Made by a program: the position numbers and the translations under genes. The notes under the pieces are model-generated. The model ran no database searches and was not told the DNA's origin. It worked only from the letters and a program-made list of their open reading frames with translations. Positions 55,097 to 63,879 of a DNA stretch of 64,000 bases are shown here, in pieces; position 1 is the first letter of the stretch; each line of letters starts with the position of its first letter. This DNA comes from Maribacter sp. ACAM166 (GTDB lineage: Bacteria > Bacteroidota > Bacteroidia > Flavobacteriales > Flavobacteriaceae): the NCBI RefSeq assembly GCF_005771495.1, contig NZ_VAUW01000016.1, forward strand, positions 20,095 through 84,094, in the 5' to 3' direction.

Positions 55097-55165
55097 ATGA
55101 TAATTTCTCAAAATTTAGTAGGCTAAAAAGTCTGTTGAAGTTTTGGATTTGAACCTGTAGTAGCG

Positions 55166-55173
55166 TTACTTTG
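55166..55173 (+). promoter_or_regulatory. Possible -7 box for the metH transcript
   Basis: TTACTTTG lies 26 bases before the aptamer, at a position and sequence (TTTGCAATTC) like the TTTGCAGTTC of the metY promoter, but it lacks the canonical TAnn spacing by one base. Confidence 0.4.
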
Positions 55174-55199
55174 CAATTCGTTCATAAATAGATTGAAAC

Positions 55200-55352
55200 G
55201 TTATCAAGAAAGGCGGAGGGACTAGACCCGGTGAAACCTTGGCAACCCTTTCCTATTTGGACAAGAAGGTGCTACATTCTATCTTTTCCTGCTTCGAAAC
55301 TTCGGGGGTTACAGGACGTGTCTTTTGTAATGACACGATAAAGACAGATAAC
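55200..55352 (+). ncRNA. SAM-I (S-box) riboswitch upstream of metH, with an enlarged P4 arm
   Basis: P1 is GTTATC / GATAAC (55200 and 55347). The core ATCAAGAAAGGCGGAGGGA, TAGACCC, GTGAAACCTTGGCAACC and AAGGTGCTACATTC is intact. P4 closes with TCTTT (55282) and AAAGA (55340) and holds two further hairpins, TCCTG/CAGGA and CGTGTC/GACACG. The aptamer is thus about 50 bases longer than the one at 40 kb. The sequence AAGAAGGTGC is repeated downstream at 55355, perhaps as part of the switch. Confidence 0.92.
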
Positions 55353-55429
55353 TTAAGAAGGTGCACTCTCCCATCCTTTCCTTGCTTCGTATTAATTTTT
55401 ATTGGACGTAGAACCTTTTACAGCATATA

Positions 55430-56419
55430 ATGAAGGATATAAAGGAAATTTTAAAAGAGCGAATTTTAATATTGGATGGTGCAATGGGCACCATGTTACA
55501 GCGATATAAATTTCAAGAAGCCGATTTTAGGGGCGAACGCTTTAAAGACTGGAAACACCCACTTCAAGGAAACAATGACTTATTGTCCTTAACACAACCC
55601 GAAGCAATAGCAGCAATTCATCGTAAATATTTTGCTGCAGGAGCTGATATTGTCGAAACTAATACCTTCTCTAGTACTACTATTGCCATGGCAGATTATT
55701 ACATGGAAGATTTGGTATATGAACTCAACTATGAATCGGCTCGTATCGCTAAAATGGTTGCCGATGAATTCACTAAAAAAGAACCAAATAAACCACGTTT
55801 TGTTGCAGGGAGTATTGGTCCTACTAATAAAACTGCAAGTATGTCGCCAGATGTAAATGATCCTGGCTATCGAGCAATTTCTTTTGATGAATTGAGAATT
55901 GCTTATAAGTTACAGGTTGAAGCATTGTTAGATGGCGGGTCTGATTTGTTGCTCGTAGAAACTATATTCGATACCTTAAATGCAAAAGCTGCATTATTCG
56001 CTATTGAAGAAGTAAAAGAAGAACGAAATATTGATGTTCCCATAATGGTAAGTGGCACAATTACAGATGCATCGGGTAGAACATTATCTGGGCAAACAGC
56101 AGAAGCATTTTTGATTTCAATTTCCCATATTCCGATATTATCTGTAGGTTTTAATTGCGCCTTAGGTGCTAGTCAATTGGTGCCTCATTTAGAGGTTTTG
56201 GCAACGAAAAGTGAACATGCAGTATCTGCACACCCCAATGCCGGTTTACCAAATGCTTTTGGAGAATATGATGAATCACCGGATCAGATGGCGGAACAAA
56301 TTAGGGAATATGTAGAGAAAGGTTTGATAAATATCGTAGGTGGGTGTTGTGGTACAACACCTGAACATATTACAGCAATCGCGAAGTTGGTTGAAAATTT
56401 TGCTCCGCGTCAATTTTAG
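55430..56419 (+). CDS. metH: Methionine synthase, homocysteine-binding part (split MetH, first gene)
   Basis: The 329-residue protein is the N-terminal homocysteine-methyltransferase module of cobalamin-dependent methionine synthase. It has LDGAMGTML and the zinc cysteines Cys243 (GFNCALG), Cys306 and Cys307 ([11 protein letters not shown]). The rest of MetH is encoded at 56826. The stop codon TAG at 56417 is the first triplet of a repeat sequence, so the gene end may have been altered by the insertion that follows. It is controlled by the SAM-I riboswitch. Confidence 0.93.
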   Translation: MKDIKEILKERILILDGAMGTMLQRYKFQEADFRGERFKDWKHPLQGNNDLLSLTQPEAIAAIHRKYFAAGADIVETNTFSSTTIAMADYYMEDLVYELNYESARIAKMVADEFTKKEPNKPRFVAGSIGPTNKTASMSPDVNDPGYRAISFDELRIAYKLQVEALLDGGSDLLLVETIFDTLNAKAALFAIEEVKEERNIDVPIMVSGTITDASGRTLSGQTAEAFLISISHIPILSVGFNCALGASQLVPHLEVLATKSEHAVSAHPNAGLPNAFGEYDESPDQMAEQIREYVEKGLINIVGGCCGTTPEHITAIAKLVENFAPRQF

Positions 56420-56446
56420 TTGGTAGTTGTTGGTAGTTGGTTGTTT
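56417..56446. repeat. Left inverted repeat flanking the four-helix-bundle gene
   Basis: A GTTGGTAGTT-rich stretch of 30 bases that begins with the metH stop codon. It is inverted relative to the CCAACAACC stretch at 56847-56878. Confidence 0.7.
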
Positions 56447-56462
56447 GAAAAATAATAATAGT

Positions 56463-56825
56463 ATGAAAGTTTACACTGAATTGGATGTTTGGAAGGAATC
56501 AAGAATTCTCGTAGGTAGTGTATACAAATTAACAAGGTCGTTCCCCAAAGAAGAACTTTATGGCTTAACCAATCAACTTAGACGTTGCGCTGTTTCTATC
56601 CCTTCGAATATAGCAGAAGGTTGTGGAAGAAGAACAGCAGCAGATACGATACAGTTTTTACATATCTCAAGAGGTTCATTGTATGAATTGGAAACCCAAT
56701 TATTTATAGCTCTTGATTTAAATTATATAAGTCAAGAAGATTTTAACAATCTAAACAATAGAGTTATTAGTTGTAAGAAGTTGATAAACGGATTTATCAA
56801 TTATTTTAAAAGTAATAGAAAATAG
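56463..56825 (+). CDS. Four-helix-bundle protein (23S intervening-sequence protein family)
   Basis: The 120-residue protein shows the family hallmarks LDVWKESRILVGSVYKLT, FPKEELYGLTNQLRRCAVSIPSN-like segments, IAEGCGRR and SRGSLYELETQL. Members were first seen inside 23S rRNA intervening sequences and occur widely in Bacteroidota; their function is not established. The ATG at 56463 gives the family start. The gene sits between the two metH genes, bounded by inverted repeats, and its stop abuts the next ATG. Confidence 0.9.
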   Translation: MKVYTELDVWKESRILVGSVYKLTRSFPKEELYGLTNQLRRCAVSIPSNIAEGCGRRTAADTIQFLHISRGSLYELETQLFIALDLNYISQEDFNNLNNRVISCKKLINGFINYFKSNRK

Positions 56826-59597
56826 ATGAGTGATATTTCTGATATACCAACAACCAACAACCAACAATCAACAACCAAATATCTTAGGTTAAGCGGTCTT
56901 GAACCTTTAATTGTAACGCCAGAAACCAATTTCATCAATGTAGGTGAGCGTACCAATGTTGCTGGTTCTAAAATGTTTCTTCGATTGATTAAAGAAGAAA
57001 AGTTTGAAGAAGCCTTAGTTGTAGCAAGGGAGCAAGTAGAGAATGGCGCACAGGTTATCGACATTAATATGGACGATGGCTTGATTGACGGTAAACAAGC
57101 TATGGTCAAGTTTTTGAACCTTGTCATTGCCGAGCCCGATATTTCTCGAGTACCTATCATGATCGATAGTTCTAAATGGGAAATCATAGAGGCAGGTTTA
57201 CAAGTAGTGCAAGGTAAATGTGTAGTGAATTCTATTAGCTTAAAGGAAGGTGAAGAACAATTCATGCACCAAGCTAAATTGATTAAACGTTATGGTGCTG
57301 CTGTAATCGTTATGGCTTTTGATGAAGTAGGCCAAGCCGATAATTATGATCGTCGAATCGAAATTGCTAAGCGTTCGTATAATGTATTGGTTGATAAAGT
57401 AGGTTTCGCACCAGAGGATATCATTTTTGACCTTAATATTTTTCCTGTTGCTACGGGCATGGATGAGCATAAGCACAACGCACTAGATTTTATTAAAGCA
57501 ACCAAATGGGTACGGGAAAATCTACCTTATGCAAGTGTCAGCGGTGGGGTAAGTAATGTTTCTTTTTCTTTTAGGGGAAATAATCCTGTTCGAGAGGCCA
57601 TGCATTCAGTATTCTTATATCACGCTATTAAAGCGGGGATGAATATGGGTATTGTCAACCCAAGTATGTTGGAGGTATATGATGATATTTCGAAGGGTCT
57701 TTTGGACCGTGTAGAGGATGTTATTTTAAATAGACGGGATGATGCAACTGAACGTTTACTTGATTTTGCAGAATCAGTAGTAGGGAAAACAAAAGAAAGT
57801 AAAATTGATTTATCATGGCGTGAGGAACCTTTACAAAATAGGATAACTCGTGCCTTGGTGAAAGGTATCGATCAATATATAATTGAAGATATAGAAGAAG
57901 CTAGGCAAGCTGCAGATAAGCCAATAGAGGTTATTGAAGGAAATTTGATGACAGGAATGAACGTTGTTGGAGATTTATTCGGAAGTGGAAAAATGTTTCT
58001 TCCCCAAGTGGTTAAATCTGCACGGGTAATGAAAAAGGCGGTAGCGTATTTGTTACCGTATATCGAGGAAGAAAAATTATTGAATCCCCAAGCGGGAGAC
58101 TCCAATAGTGCTGGAAAAATTTTGATGGCAACGGTTAAGGGAGATGTTCATGATATTGGAAAAAATATTGTAGGCGTTGTTTTGGCCTGTAATAATTATG
58201 AAATTGTCGATTTAGGGGTGATGGTGCCGCCAGAAAAAATCATTGCTGCTGCCATTGAGCACAATGTAGATATTATTGGTCTAAGCGGATTGATTACGCC
58301 TTCTTTAGATGAAATGGTACATATGGCTAAAGAAATGGAGCGTAAGAATTTCAAACTTCCGTTATTGATTGGTGGTGCTACAACAAGCAAGGCGCATACT
58401 GCCGTAAAAATTGATACCAAGTATAGTGAGGCGGTAGTTCATGTAAATGATGCATCTAGAGCCGTCACTGTTGTAGGTGACTTACTGAAAAAGGAAACCT
58501 CGTCTAGTTATAAAAAGAAAATTAAGGAAGATTATGATGTGTTTAGGGTCAAGTTTTTAAACCGCTCTTCTAGTAAAACCTATAAGACTATTGCAGCGGC
58601 GAGGCGCAACAAGTTTAAAATTGATTGGAAAACAACGGTAATAAGCAAACCGAATACTTTGGGTATACAGGTTATTGAAGATTTGGATTTAAATCTCCTA
58701 GTGCCTTTTATCGATTGGACTCCGTTTTTTAGAAGCTGGGAATTGCATGGTAAATATCCAGCTATATTAACCGATGATGTCGTAGGGGTTCAGGCTACCG
58801 AATTATTTGCTGATGCTCAAGAAATGTTGAAGCAAATCATTTCTAAAAAGCAGTTGAAGGCGAAAGGAATTTTTGGTTTATTTCCTGCGAATACCATCAA
58901 TGAAGATGATATAGCTCTTCAGCTACACTCATCTGACGAAGATGATGTTGTGGGGTTGCTAAGCAAAGCCGAAGCGAAAGATGAATTTATATTTCGCACC
59001 CTACGCCAACAACTACAGAGAAGAGAGGGAGTTGCAGATTTTGCGTTGGCAGATTTCGTTGCGCCTAAAGAAACTGGTAAACAAGATTATATTGGTTGTT
59101 TTTGTGTATCAACTGGGTTTGGTACAGCAGAACTAGCTGGGCAATATGAAAAGGATCTGGACGATTACAATTCCATTTTGGTAAAAGCGTTGGCAGATCG
59201 TTTGGCCGAAGCATTCGCAGAGTATCTACACAAAGAGGTTCGTATGAAGCATTGGGGTTATGCAGCTAATGAAGACTTGAGCAATGAAGATTTGATTCAC
59301 GAATCGTATAAAGGAATTCGCCCGGCACCGGGTTATCCTGCTTGTCCGGATCATTTGGAGAAATTGACTATTTGGGATATTTTAAAGGTTAACGAAACCA
59401 TTGGTGTAGAGCTGACCGATAGTCTTGCGATGTGGCCAGCATCGTCAGTTAGTGGGTATTATTTTGGAAACCCGGAAGCACGCTATTTTGGCTTAGGAAA
59501 AATAAAGGAAGACCAAGTGAAGAATTTTGCTGAAAGAAAAGGAATAGCTTTTGAGGAGGCAGAGAAGTGGTTGTCGCCAAATATTGTCGATGCATAA
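56826..59597 (+). CDS. metH: Methionine synthase, folate-, cobalamin- and SAM-binding parts (split MetH, second gene)
   Basis: The 923-residue protein supplies the methyl-tetrahydrofolate domain (about 20-300, starting [17 protein letters not shown]), the cobalamin cap and cobalamin-binding domain with DVHDIG (lower axial ligand His442), and the C-terminal reactivation domain (about 595-923, [12 protein letters not shown]) that uses SAM. It must act with the first MetH protein, which holds homocysteine. The first 17 residues are unusual and partly encoded by repeat DNA; homology to MetH begins near residue 18. Confidence 0.93.
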   Translation: MSDISDIPTTNNQQSTTKYLRLSGLEPLIVTPETNFINVGERTNVAGSKMFLRLIKEEKFEEALVVAREQVENGAQVIDINMDDGLIDGKQAMVKFLNLVIAEPDISRVPIMIDSSKWEIIEAGLQVVQGKCVVNSISLKEGEEQFMHQAKLIKRYGAAVIVMAFDEVGQADNYDRRIEIAKRSYNVLVDKVGFAPEDIIFDLNIFPVATGMDEHKHNALDFIKATKWVRENLPYASVSGGVSNVSFSFRGNNPVREAMHSVFLYHAIKAGMNMGIVNPSMLEVYDDISKGLLDRVEDVILNRRDDATERLLDFAESVVGKTKESKIDLSWREEPLQNRITRALVKGIDQYIIEDIEEARQAADKPIEVIEGNLMTGMNVVGDLFGSGKMFLPQVVKSARVMKKAVAYLLPYIEEEKLLNPQAGDSNSAGKILMATVKGDVHDIGKNIVGVVLACNNYEIVDLGVMVPPEKIIAAAIEHNVDIIGLSGLITPSLDEMVHMAKEMERKNFKLPLLIGGATTSKAHTAVKIDTKYSEAVVHVNDASRAVTVVGDLLKKETSSSYKKKIKEDYDVFRVKFLNRSSSKTYKTIAAARRNKFKIDWKTTVISKPNTLGIQVIEDLDLNLLVPFIDWTPFFRSWELHGKYPAILTDDVVGVQATELFADAQEMLKQIISKKQLKAKGIFGLFPANTINEDDIALQLHSSDEDDVVGLLSKAEAKDEFIFRTLRQQLQRREGVADFALADFVAPKETGKQDYIGCFCVSTGFGTAELAGQYEKDLDDYNSILVKALADRLAEAFAEYLHKEVRMKHWGYAANEDLSNEDLIHESYKGIRPAPGYPACPDHLEKLTIWDILKVNETIGVELTDSLAMWPASSVSGYYFGNPEARYFGLGKIKEDQVKNFAERKGIAFEEAEKWLSPNIVDA
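56847..56878. repeat. Right inverted repeat, translated as part of metH2
   Basis: A CCAACAACC-rich stretch of 32 bases, inverse to 56417-56446. It encodes residues 8-17 ([10 protein letters not shown]) of the downstream methionine synthase gene. Confidence 0.7.
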
Positions 59598-59604
59598 TAT
59601 GCGT

Positions 59605-59707
59605 TAGGGATTGAAGCGGCATCTTTTTCTATTTTTGTTCATATGATGTAGCGCTCAAGTTGCTTAATAGAAAAAATACAGCTGAAAGCCCGCCCGAACG
59701 CCCAACT
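59605..59707. repeat. Flavobacterial intergenic repeat between metH and metF
   Basis: The stretch AGGGATTGAAGCGGCATC, an inverted TTTTTCTATT / AATAGAAAAA pair and CAGCTGAAAGCCCGCCCGAA form an element I recognise as a common intergenic repeat in this family. A CCTCTC/GAGAGG hairpin (59752-59767) follows just before metF. Confidence 0.65.
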
Positions 59708-59782
59708 GGAAGTTGAATAAAATATTAATTAAAAAAGCCTGATTTAGGTTTCCTCTCTTTTGAGAGGGCAGTAGGAGAGGAT

Positions 59783-60736
59783 ATGAAAGTAACTGACCAT
59801 ATAACCAACGCCAAAGGAAAAACGCTATTTTCTTTTGAAATAGTGCCACCGGTAAAGGGGAGAAATATACAGGAATTATATAATAATATAGATCCATTGA
59901 TGGAGTTCAACCCGCCGTTTATTGATGTGACCACATCACGTGAAGAAACGGTATATGTACAAAAAGAAGGACTTTTAGATAGGAAAACAACGCGTATGCG
60001 ACCTGGTACCGTAGGTATTTGCGCATCTATTAAGCATAAATATAACATTGATACTGTTCCGCATGTAATTTGTGGAGGTTTTACCAAAGAGGAGACGGAA
60101 TATATGTTGGTCGATTGTCACTACTTAGGGATACAAAATGTGATGGCTTTGCGTGGAGATGCAAGAAGCGAACAAAAATATTTTGAACCTACGGATGGCG
60201 GACATCCGTTTGCTATAGATTTAGTAAAACAGATTCAAGACCTTAATGGAGGTAGATACCTACATGAAACGGTAGAGACAGACCATACAGGCGAGTTTTG
60301 TATTGGTGTAGCAGGATATCCTGAGAAGCACTTAGAGTCACCTTCCTTACAGTCTGACTTGAAACGATTGAAGGAAAAAGTGGATGCAGGAGCGGATTAT
60401 GTAGTGACGCAGATGTTTTTTGACAACCAAAAATATTTTGAATTTGTTGAGGCTGCAAAAGATATAGGGATTACAGTTCCGATTATACCGGGTATAAAGC
60501 CCATTGCGGTGAAGCGTCATTTACAGTTGTTACCACAGGTTTTTAGAATTGATATTCCACAAGATTTAATTGAAGCTGTAGATAGTTGTAAAAACAATAA
60601 AGAGGTTAGAGCAGTTGGTATAGAATGGGCTATTCAGCAATCAAAAGAATTGAAAGAAGCTGGTGTGCCTGTATTACATTATTATTCAATGGGAAAATCT
60701 GATAATATTAAGGCTATCGCAAAAGAGCTTTTTTAG
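59783..60736 (+). CDS. metF: 5,10-methylenetetrahydrofolate reductase
   Basis: The 317-residue FAD enzyme makes 5-methyl-tetrahydrofolate, the methyl donor for MetH. FSFEIVPPVKGRN, DVTTSREETVY, HVICGGFTKEE, NVMALRGDAR and ADYVVTQMFFDNQKY match the family. It is downstream of metH2 in the same direction, separated by a repeat-filled 185-base gap, and is probably covered by the same SAM-I-controlled transcript. Confidence 0.95.
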   Translation: MKVTDHITNAKGKTLFSFEIVPPVKGRNIQELYNNIDPLMEFNPPFIDVTTSREETVYVQKEGLLDRKTTRMRPGTVGICASIKHKYNIDTVPHVICGGFTKEETEYMLVDCHYLGIQNVMALRGDARSEQKYFEPTDGGHPFAIDLVKQIQDLNGGRYLHETVETDHTGEFCIGVAGYPEKHLESPSLQSDLKRLKEKVDAGADYVVTQMFFDNQKYFEFVEAAKDIGITVPIIPGIKPIAVKRHLQLLPQVFRIDIPQDLIEAVDSCKNNKEVRAVGIEWAIQQSKELKEAGVPVLHYYSMGKSDNIKAIAKELF

Positions 60737-60831
60737 TTTATACACAATAATAAGTAAATAGTAGTAGGTCGTTAACGGTAATGTTTAAAAAAGAACTTGT
60801 TACTTAATACGCAGTACTAAAGGCTAATATT

Positions 60832-60839
60832 TATTTTTG
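60832..60839 (+). promoter_or_regulatory. Promoter -7 box, predicted near-leaderless start
   Basis: TATTTTTG matches TAnnTTTG and ends seven bases before the ATG at 60846, so the transcript would start at or next to the start codon. Confidence 0.5.
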
Positions 60840-60845
60840 CATTTC

Positions 60846-61943
60846 ATGAACTTTAAACTTCTTTTATTCACCCTCTTTTTTAAAACTTTTTGTTTTTCGC
60901 AAGAAAGTACAAAAGGTGCGAAATACACCCTAGATGCGAATCAGTTCTACGGGTCAATTATTCTGCACAATCCAGATATTTCACATTTAATAGATGCACA
61001 CCCTGGTGGCGTAATATTGAGTTATAACCGTAAGACCTATGGCGCTGAATCTTGGGAGGAATTATATAATTATCCAGATTTAGGTTATTCATTTATTTAT
61101 CAGGATATGAACAATGAGACCTTAGGTAAGAACTATAGTCTTTACGCCCATTACAATTTTTACTTTTTTAAGCGTAACATACAATTGCGGGTAGGCCAAG
61201 GTATCGCCTACAACACCAATCCCTATGACAAGGAAACCAACTTTAGAAACAATGCTTATGGGTCTGATTTTTTGAGTTCTACCTATTTAATGTTTAATTA
61301 CCATAAAGAGAATGTTTTTGAAGGATTGGGTTTTAAAGCCGGTATTTCTATTATCCATTATTCAAATGCCAATTTTAGGGCGCCGAATACGTCAACCAAT
61401 ACAATGGCCTTTAATGCGGGCTTGGTGTATCACCTTGATGGAGGTAAAGAAATGGACTATGAGCATCGAGAAAAAGAAAAGGTAACAGAACCATTGCGAT
61501 ACAATTTCGCGCTAAGAACCGGATTGAATGAAAGTGATGTCATTGATTCGGGCCAATATGGGTTTTTTGTGCTTTCGGCTTATGCCGATAAACGGTTGGG
61601 GCGAAAAAGTGCTATTCAATTGGGTACAGATGTATACTTCTCTAATTTCTTAAAAGAATTGATTCGCTATCAAAGCATCGCATTTCCTGAAAATAATGTT
61701 TCCACAGATGATGATTATAAGCGGGTAGGGATATTTGTAGGTCACGAACTGTTTATTAATAAAATGTCCATTATTTCTCAATTCGGGTATTACGTATATT
61801 ATCCTTTTGATTTTGAAGGTAGTATGTTTAATCGCATGGGATTGAAGCGTTATTTTGGAGATAAAGTGTACGGGGCGATAACCTTGAAATCACATGGAGC
61901 AAAAGCAGAAGCCGTCGAATTTGGAATTGGGATTAGATTATAA
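60846..61943 (+). CDS. Acyloxyacyl hydrolase (PagL-like lipid A 3-O-deacylase)
   Basis: The 365-residue protein has a signal peptide ending near CFSQ (residue 19) and the strand-rich profile of an outer-membrane barrel. The PagL-type catalytic segment is visible as IIHYSNANFRAPNTSTN, with His and Ser in the expected spacing. It would trim acyl chains of lipid A in the outer membrane. It is longer than Pseudomonas PagL (about 170 residues) and has extra strands at the C-terminus. The lipoprotein gene downstream begins four bases later. Confidence 0.8.
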   Translation: MNFKLLLFTLFFKTFCFSQESTKGAKYTLDANQFYGSIILHNPDISHLIDAHPGGVILSYNRKTYGAESWEELYNYPDLGYSFIYQDMNNETLGKNYSLYAHYNFYFFKRNIQLRVGQGIAYNTNPYDKETNFRNNAYGSDFLSSTYLMFNYHKENVFEGLGFKAGISIIHYSNANFRAPNTSTNTMAFNAGLVYHLDGGKEMDYEHREKEKVTEPLRYNFALRTGLNESDVIDSGQYGFFVLSAYADKRLGRKSAIQLGTDVYFSNFLKELIRYQSIAFPENNVSTDDDYKRVGIFVGHELFINKMSIISQFGYYVYYPFDFEGSMFNRMGLKRYFGDKVYGAITLKSHGAKAEAVEFGIGIRL

Positions 61944-61947
61944 AAAG

Positions 61948-62775
61948 ATGTCAGAGCTAAGAAATAAGTGTAGAACCAAGAACAATTTCCTTAACGGTGG
62001 TTTAGGGCTGTTCGTGTCCTATTTTAAAAAAGCTTTGAGCATATCTATTGTATTATTCATTACTTCCTGTGACTCTGAAAATGGTTCGGATTGTTTTCAA
62101 GATACTGGGCAAATTGTAAAGGAAGAAGTTGAGGTGCAAGATTTTACTACAATAACTGTTTTTGAAAACGTAACCTTGGTTGTAAAACAAGGCATAACAC
62201 AAAAAGTTGAAATTGAAACTGGTGAAAATTTAAGGAACGAGGTAGCTGCGGTGGTAGAAGATGGTCGACTGTTGCTCACAGATACGAATGACTGTAATTA
62301 TGTGAGGGACTACGGTACAACGATAGTGTATGTGACAACGCCAAGTTTGACAGAAATACGAAGTAGTACTGGTTTTCCTATTCGTAGTGATGGCGTTCTA
62401 AATTTTGAACGATTAAGCTTGTTGTCCGAAAGTTTTTCAAACCCCAAAGCTGAAACTACAGATGGTGAATTTGACTTAGCGTTGAGTGTAACATCTTTGA
62501 GTATTACGGTTAATGGTATTGCCTATTTAAAATTAAAAGGATCTGCGGAAAGTTTAAACGTAAATATTGCAGCAGGAGATTCTAGAATTGAAGCTCAAGA
62601 GTTGATAGCTCAGCATGTGAACTTAAATCATAGAGGTTCTAATGATATTCTTATTAATCCGCAGTCAAGGCTGTCTGGTGTTCTTAGAGGTACAGGAGAT
62701 GTTTTGAGTTATACCAGACCTGCTGAGGTTGACGTTGAAGAGTTGTATAATGGTCGATTGATATTTGTGGAATGA
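61948..62775 (+). CDS. DUF2807 (GIN head domain) lipoprotein
   Basis: The 275-residue protein has a long basic N-terminal segment, then a hydrophobic stretch and lipobox (LFITSC). The rest is a repetitive right-handed beta-helix-like domain of the DUF2807 family, often called a putative auto-transporter adhesin head. Function is unknown. The ATG at 61948 is chosen because longer starts lie inside the upstream gene; a later start closer to the signal is also possible. Its stop overlaps the next ATG (ATGA). Confidence 0.75.
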   Translation: MSELRNKCRTKNNFLNGGLGLFVSYFKKALSISIVLFITSCDSENGSDCFQDTGQIVKEEVEVQDFTTITVFENVTLVVKQGITQKVEIETGENLRNEVAAVVEDGRLLLTDTNDCNYVRDYGTTIVYVTTPSLTEIRSSTGFPIRSDGVLNFERLSLLSESFSNPKAETTDGEFDLALSVTSLSITVNGIAYLKLKGSAESLNVNIAAGDSRIEAQELIAQHVNLNHRGSNDILINPQSRLSGVLRGTGDVLSYTRPAEVDVEELYNGRLIFVE

Positions 62776-63878
62776 ACCCCATACTAACATATCTTAAAAA
62801 TGTCTTTGCTTCCAAACGAATAGTAGGAGGTGAATTGCATTTAAATGGACATACCAAGGCAGATGCTCTTTTGCAAAACTTATTTCTACAGAATAGAATC
62901 CCTGGGCTTGCAATAACGGTATTAAAAGAAGGTGAAACCATTTTTCAAAAAGGATATGGCTTTGCAGATGTACGAGAGAACATACCTATTAACCCACAAC
63001 AAACGATTTTTAGAATTGCAAGTGTTTCAAAACCTATTGCCGCTACGGCACTAGCATACATGGTAAAAGAGGGCATACTAGATCTGGATGTTTCCTTTTA
63101 TACGTATGTACCTGATTATCCCAAAAAACGATGGGATTTTACCATTAGGCAATTGGCAGGGCATACTGCGGGAGTCCGAGCTTATAAAGGAAAAGAATAC
63201 GGCTTAAATGAACCGTATACTATAAGGGATAGTTTAAGGATATTCAAAGAGGATCCTTTGTTATTTGAACCAGGAAAAGGTTATTTGTATACTAGCTTTG
63301 GTTGGGTTTTGATTTCTTTGGCAATGGAAGAGGCTAGCGGAATTCCTTTTGAGGAATATGTTCAAGAAAAAGTATTGAATCCGTTAGGGCTGACAAATAC
63401 CTTTATTCCAAAATATCATCCTGAGCGTAGTCGAAGTAAAGGAGGTAAGGATGTTAATGAGATTTCCACTTTTCATGAACAAGCAAATTTAGCAACCTTT
63501 TACACTAAGGTAGCAGCCGGTTTTAGAAAGGCGATTTTAGTCAATAATTTCTATAAATTAGCCGCCGGTGGTTACCTCTCTACATCAGAAGATGTAGCTA
63601 AATTGGGGCAGGCATATTTGGATAAAAAAGTAATAGCCGAAGATGTTTTGAAGCAATTCATCACTTCTCAAGAACTAAAAGGAAAACCTACGTATTATGG
63701 CTTAGGCTGGCAGGTAAGTAAAGATGCACATGGCAGAAAATTTCACGGGCATGTGGGTAATGGAGTAGGAGGGTATTCGAATTTTTTTGTATATACTGAT
63801 GAGCAATTGGTAGTTTCAATTTTGATTAATTGTACAGATCCAAAAATACAGCATGAGTTGGATGAAGTAGTGGTGTAG
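62772..63878 (+). CDS. Serine hydrolase, beta-lactamase/DD-peptidase-like
   Basis: The 368-residue protein has the class C-like motifs SVSK (nucleophile Ser84, Lys87), YTS (173-175) and HVGNGVGG. No signal peptide is visible, so it may be cytoplasmic or the start may be elsewhere. Substrates of this family include peptides, esters and beta-lactams and cannot be predicted. Residues 216-224 (HPERSRSKG) are encoded by a copy of the dispersed TGAGCGTAGTCGAAG repeat inserted in frame. It is coupled to the DUF2807 gene by an ATGA overlap. Confidence 0.82.
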   Translation: MNPILTYLKNVFASKRIVGGELHLNGHTKADALLQNLFLQNRIPGLAITVLKEGETIFQKGYGFADVRENIPINPQQTIFRIASVSKPIAATALAYMVKEGILDLDVSFYTYVPDYPKKRWDFTIRQLAGHTAGVRAYKGKEYGLNEPYTIRDSLRIFKEDPLLFEPGKGYLYTSFGWVLISLAMEEASGIPFEEYVQEKVLNPLGLTNTFIPKYHPERSRSKGGKDVNEISTFHEQANLATFYTKVAAGFRKAILVNNFYKLAAGGYLSTSEDVAKLGQAYLDKKVIAEDVLKQFITSQELKGKPTYYGLGWQVSKDAHGRKFHGHVGNGVGGYSNFFVYTDEQLVVSILINCTDPKIQHELDEVVV

Positions 63879-63879
63879 G

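Noticed and set aside
55430..59597. Reading split metH as a frameshifted single gene
   Set aside because: Each part has its own start and stop, a whole gene lies between them, and two-gene MetH is a known arrangement; domain boundaries are clean.
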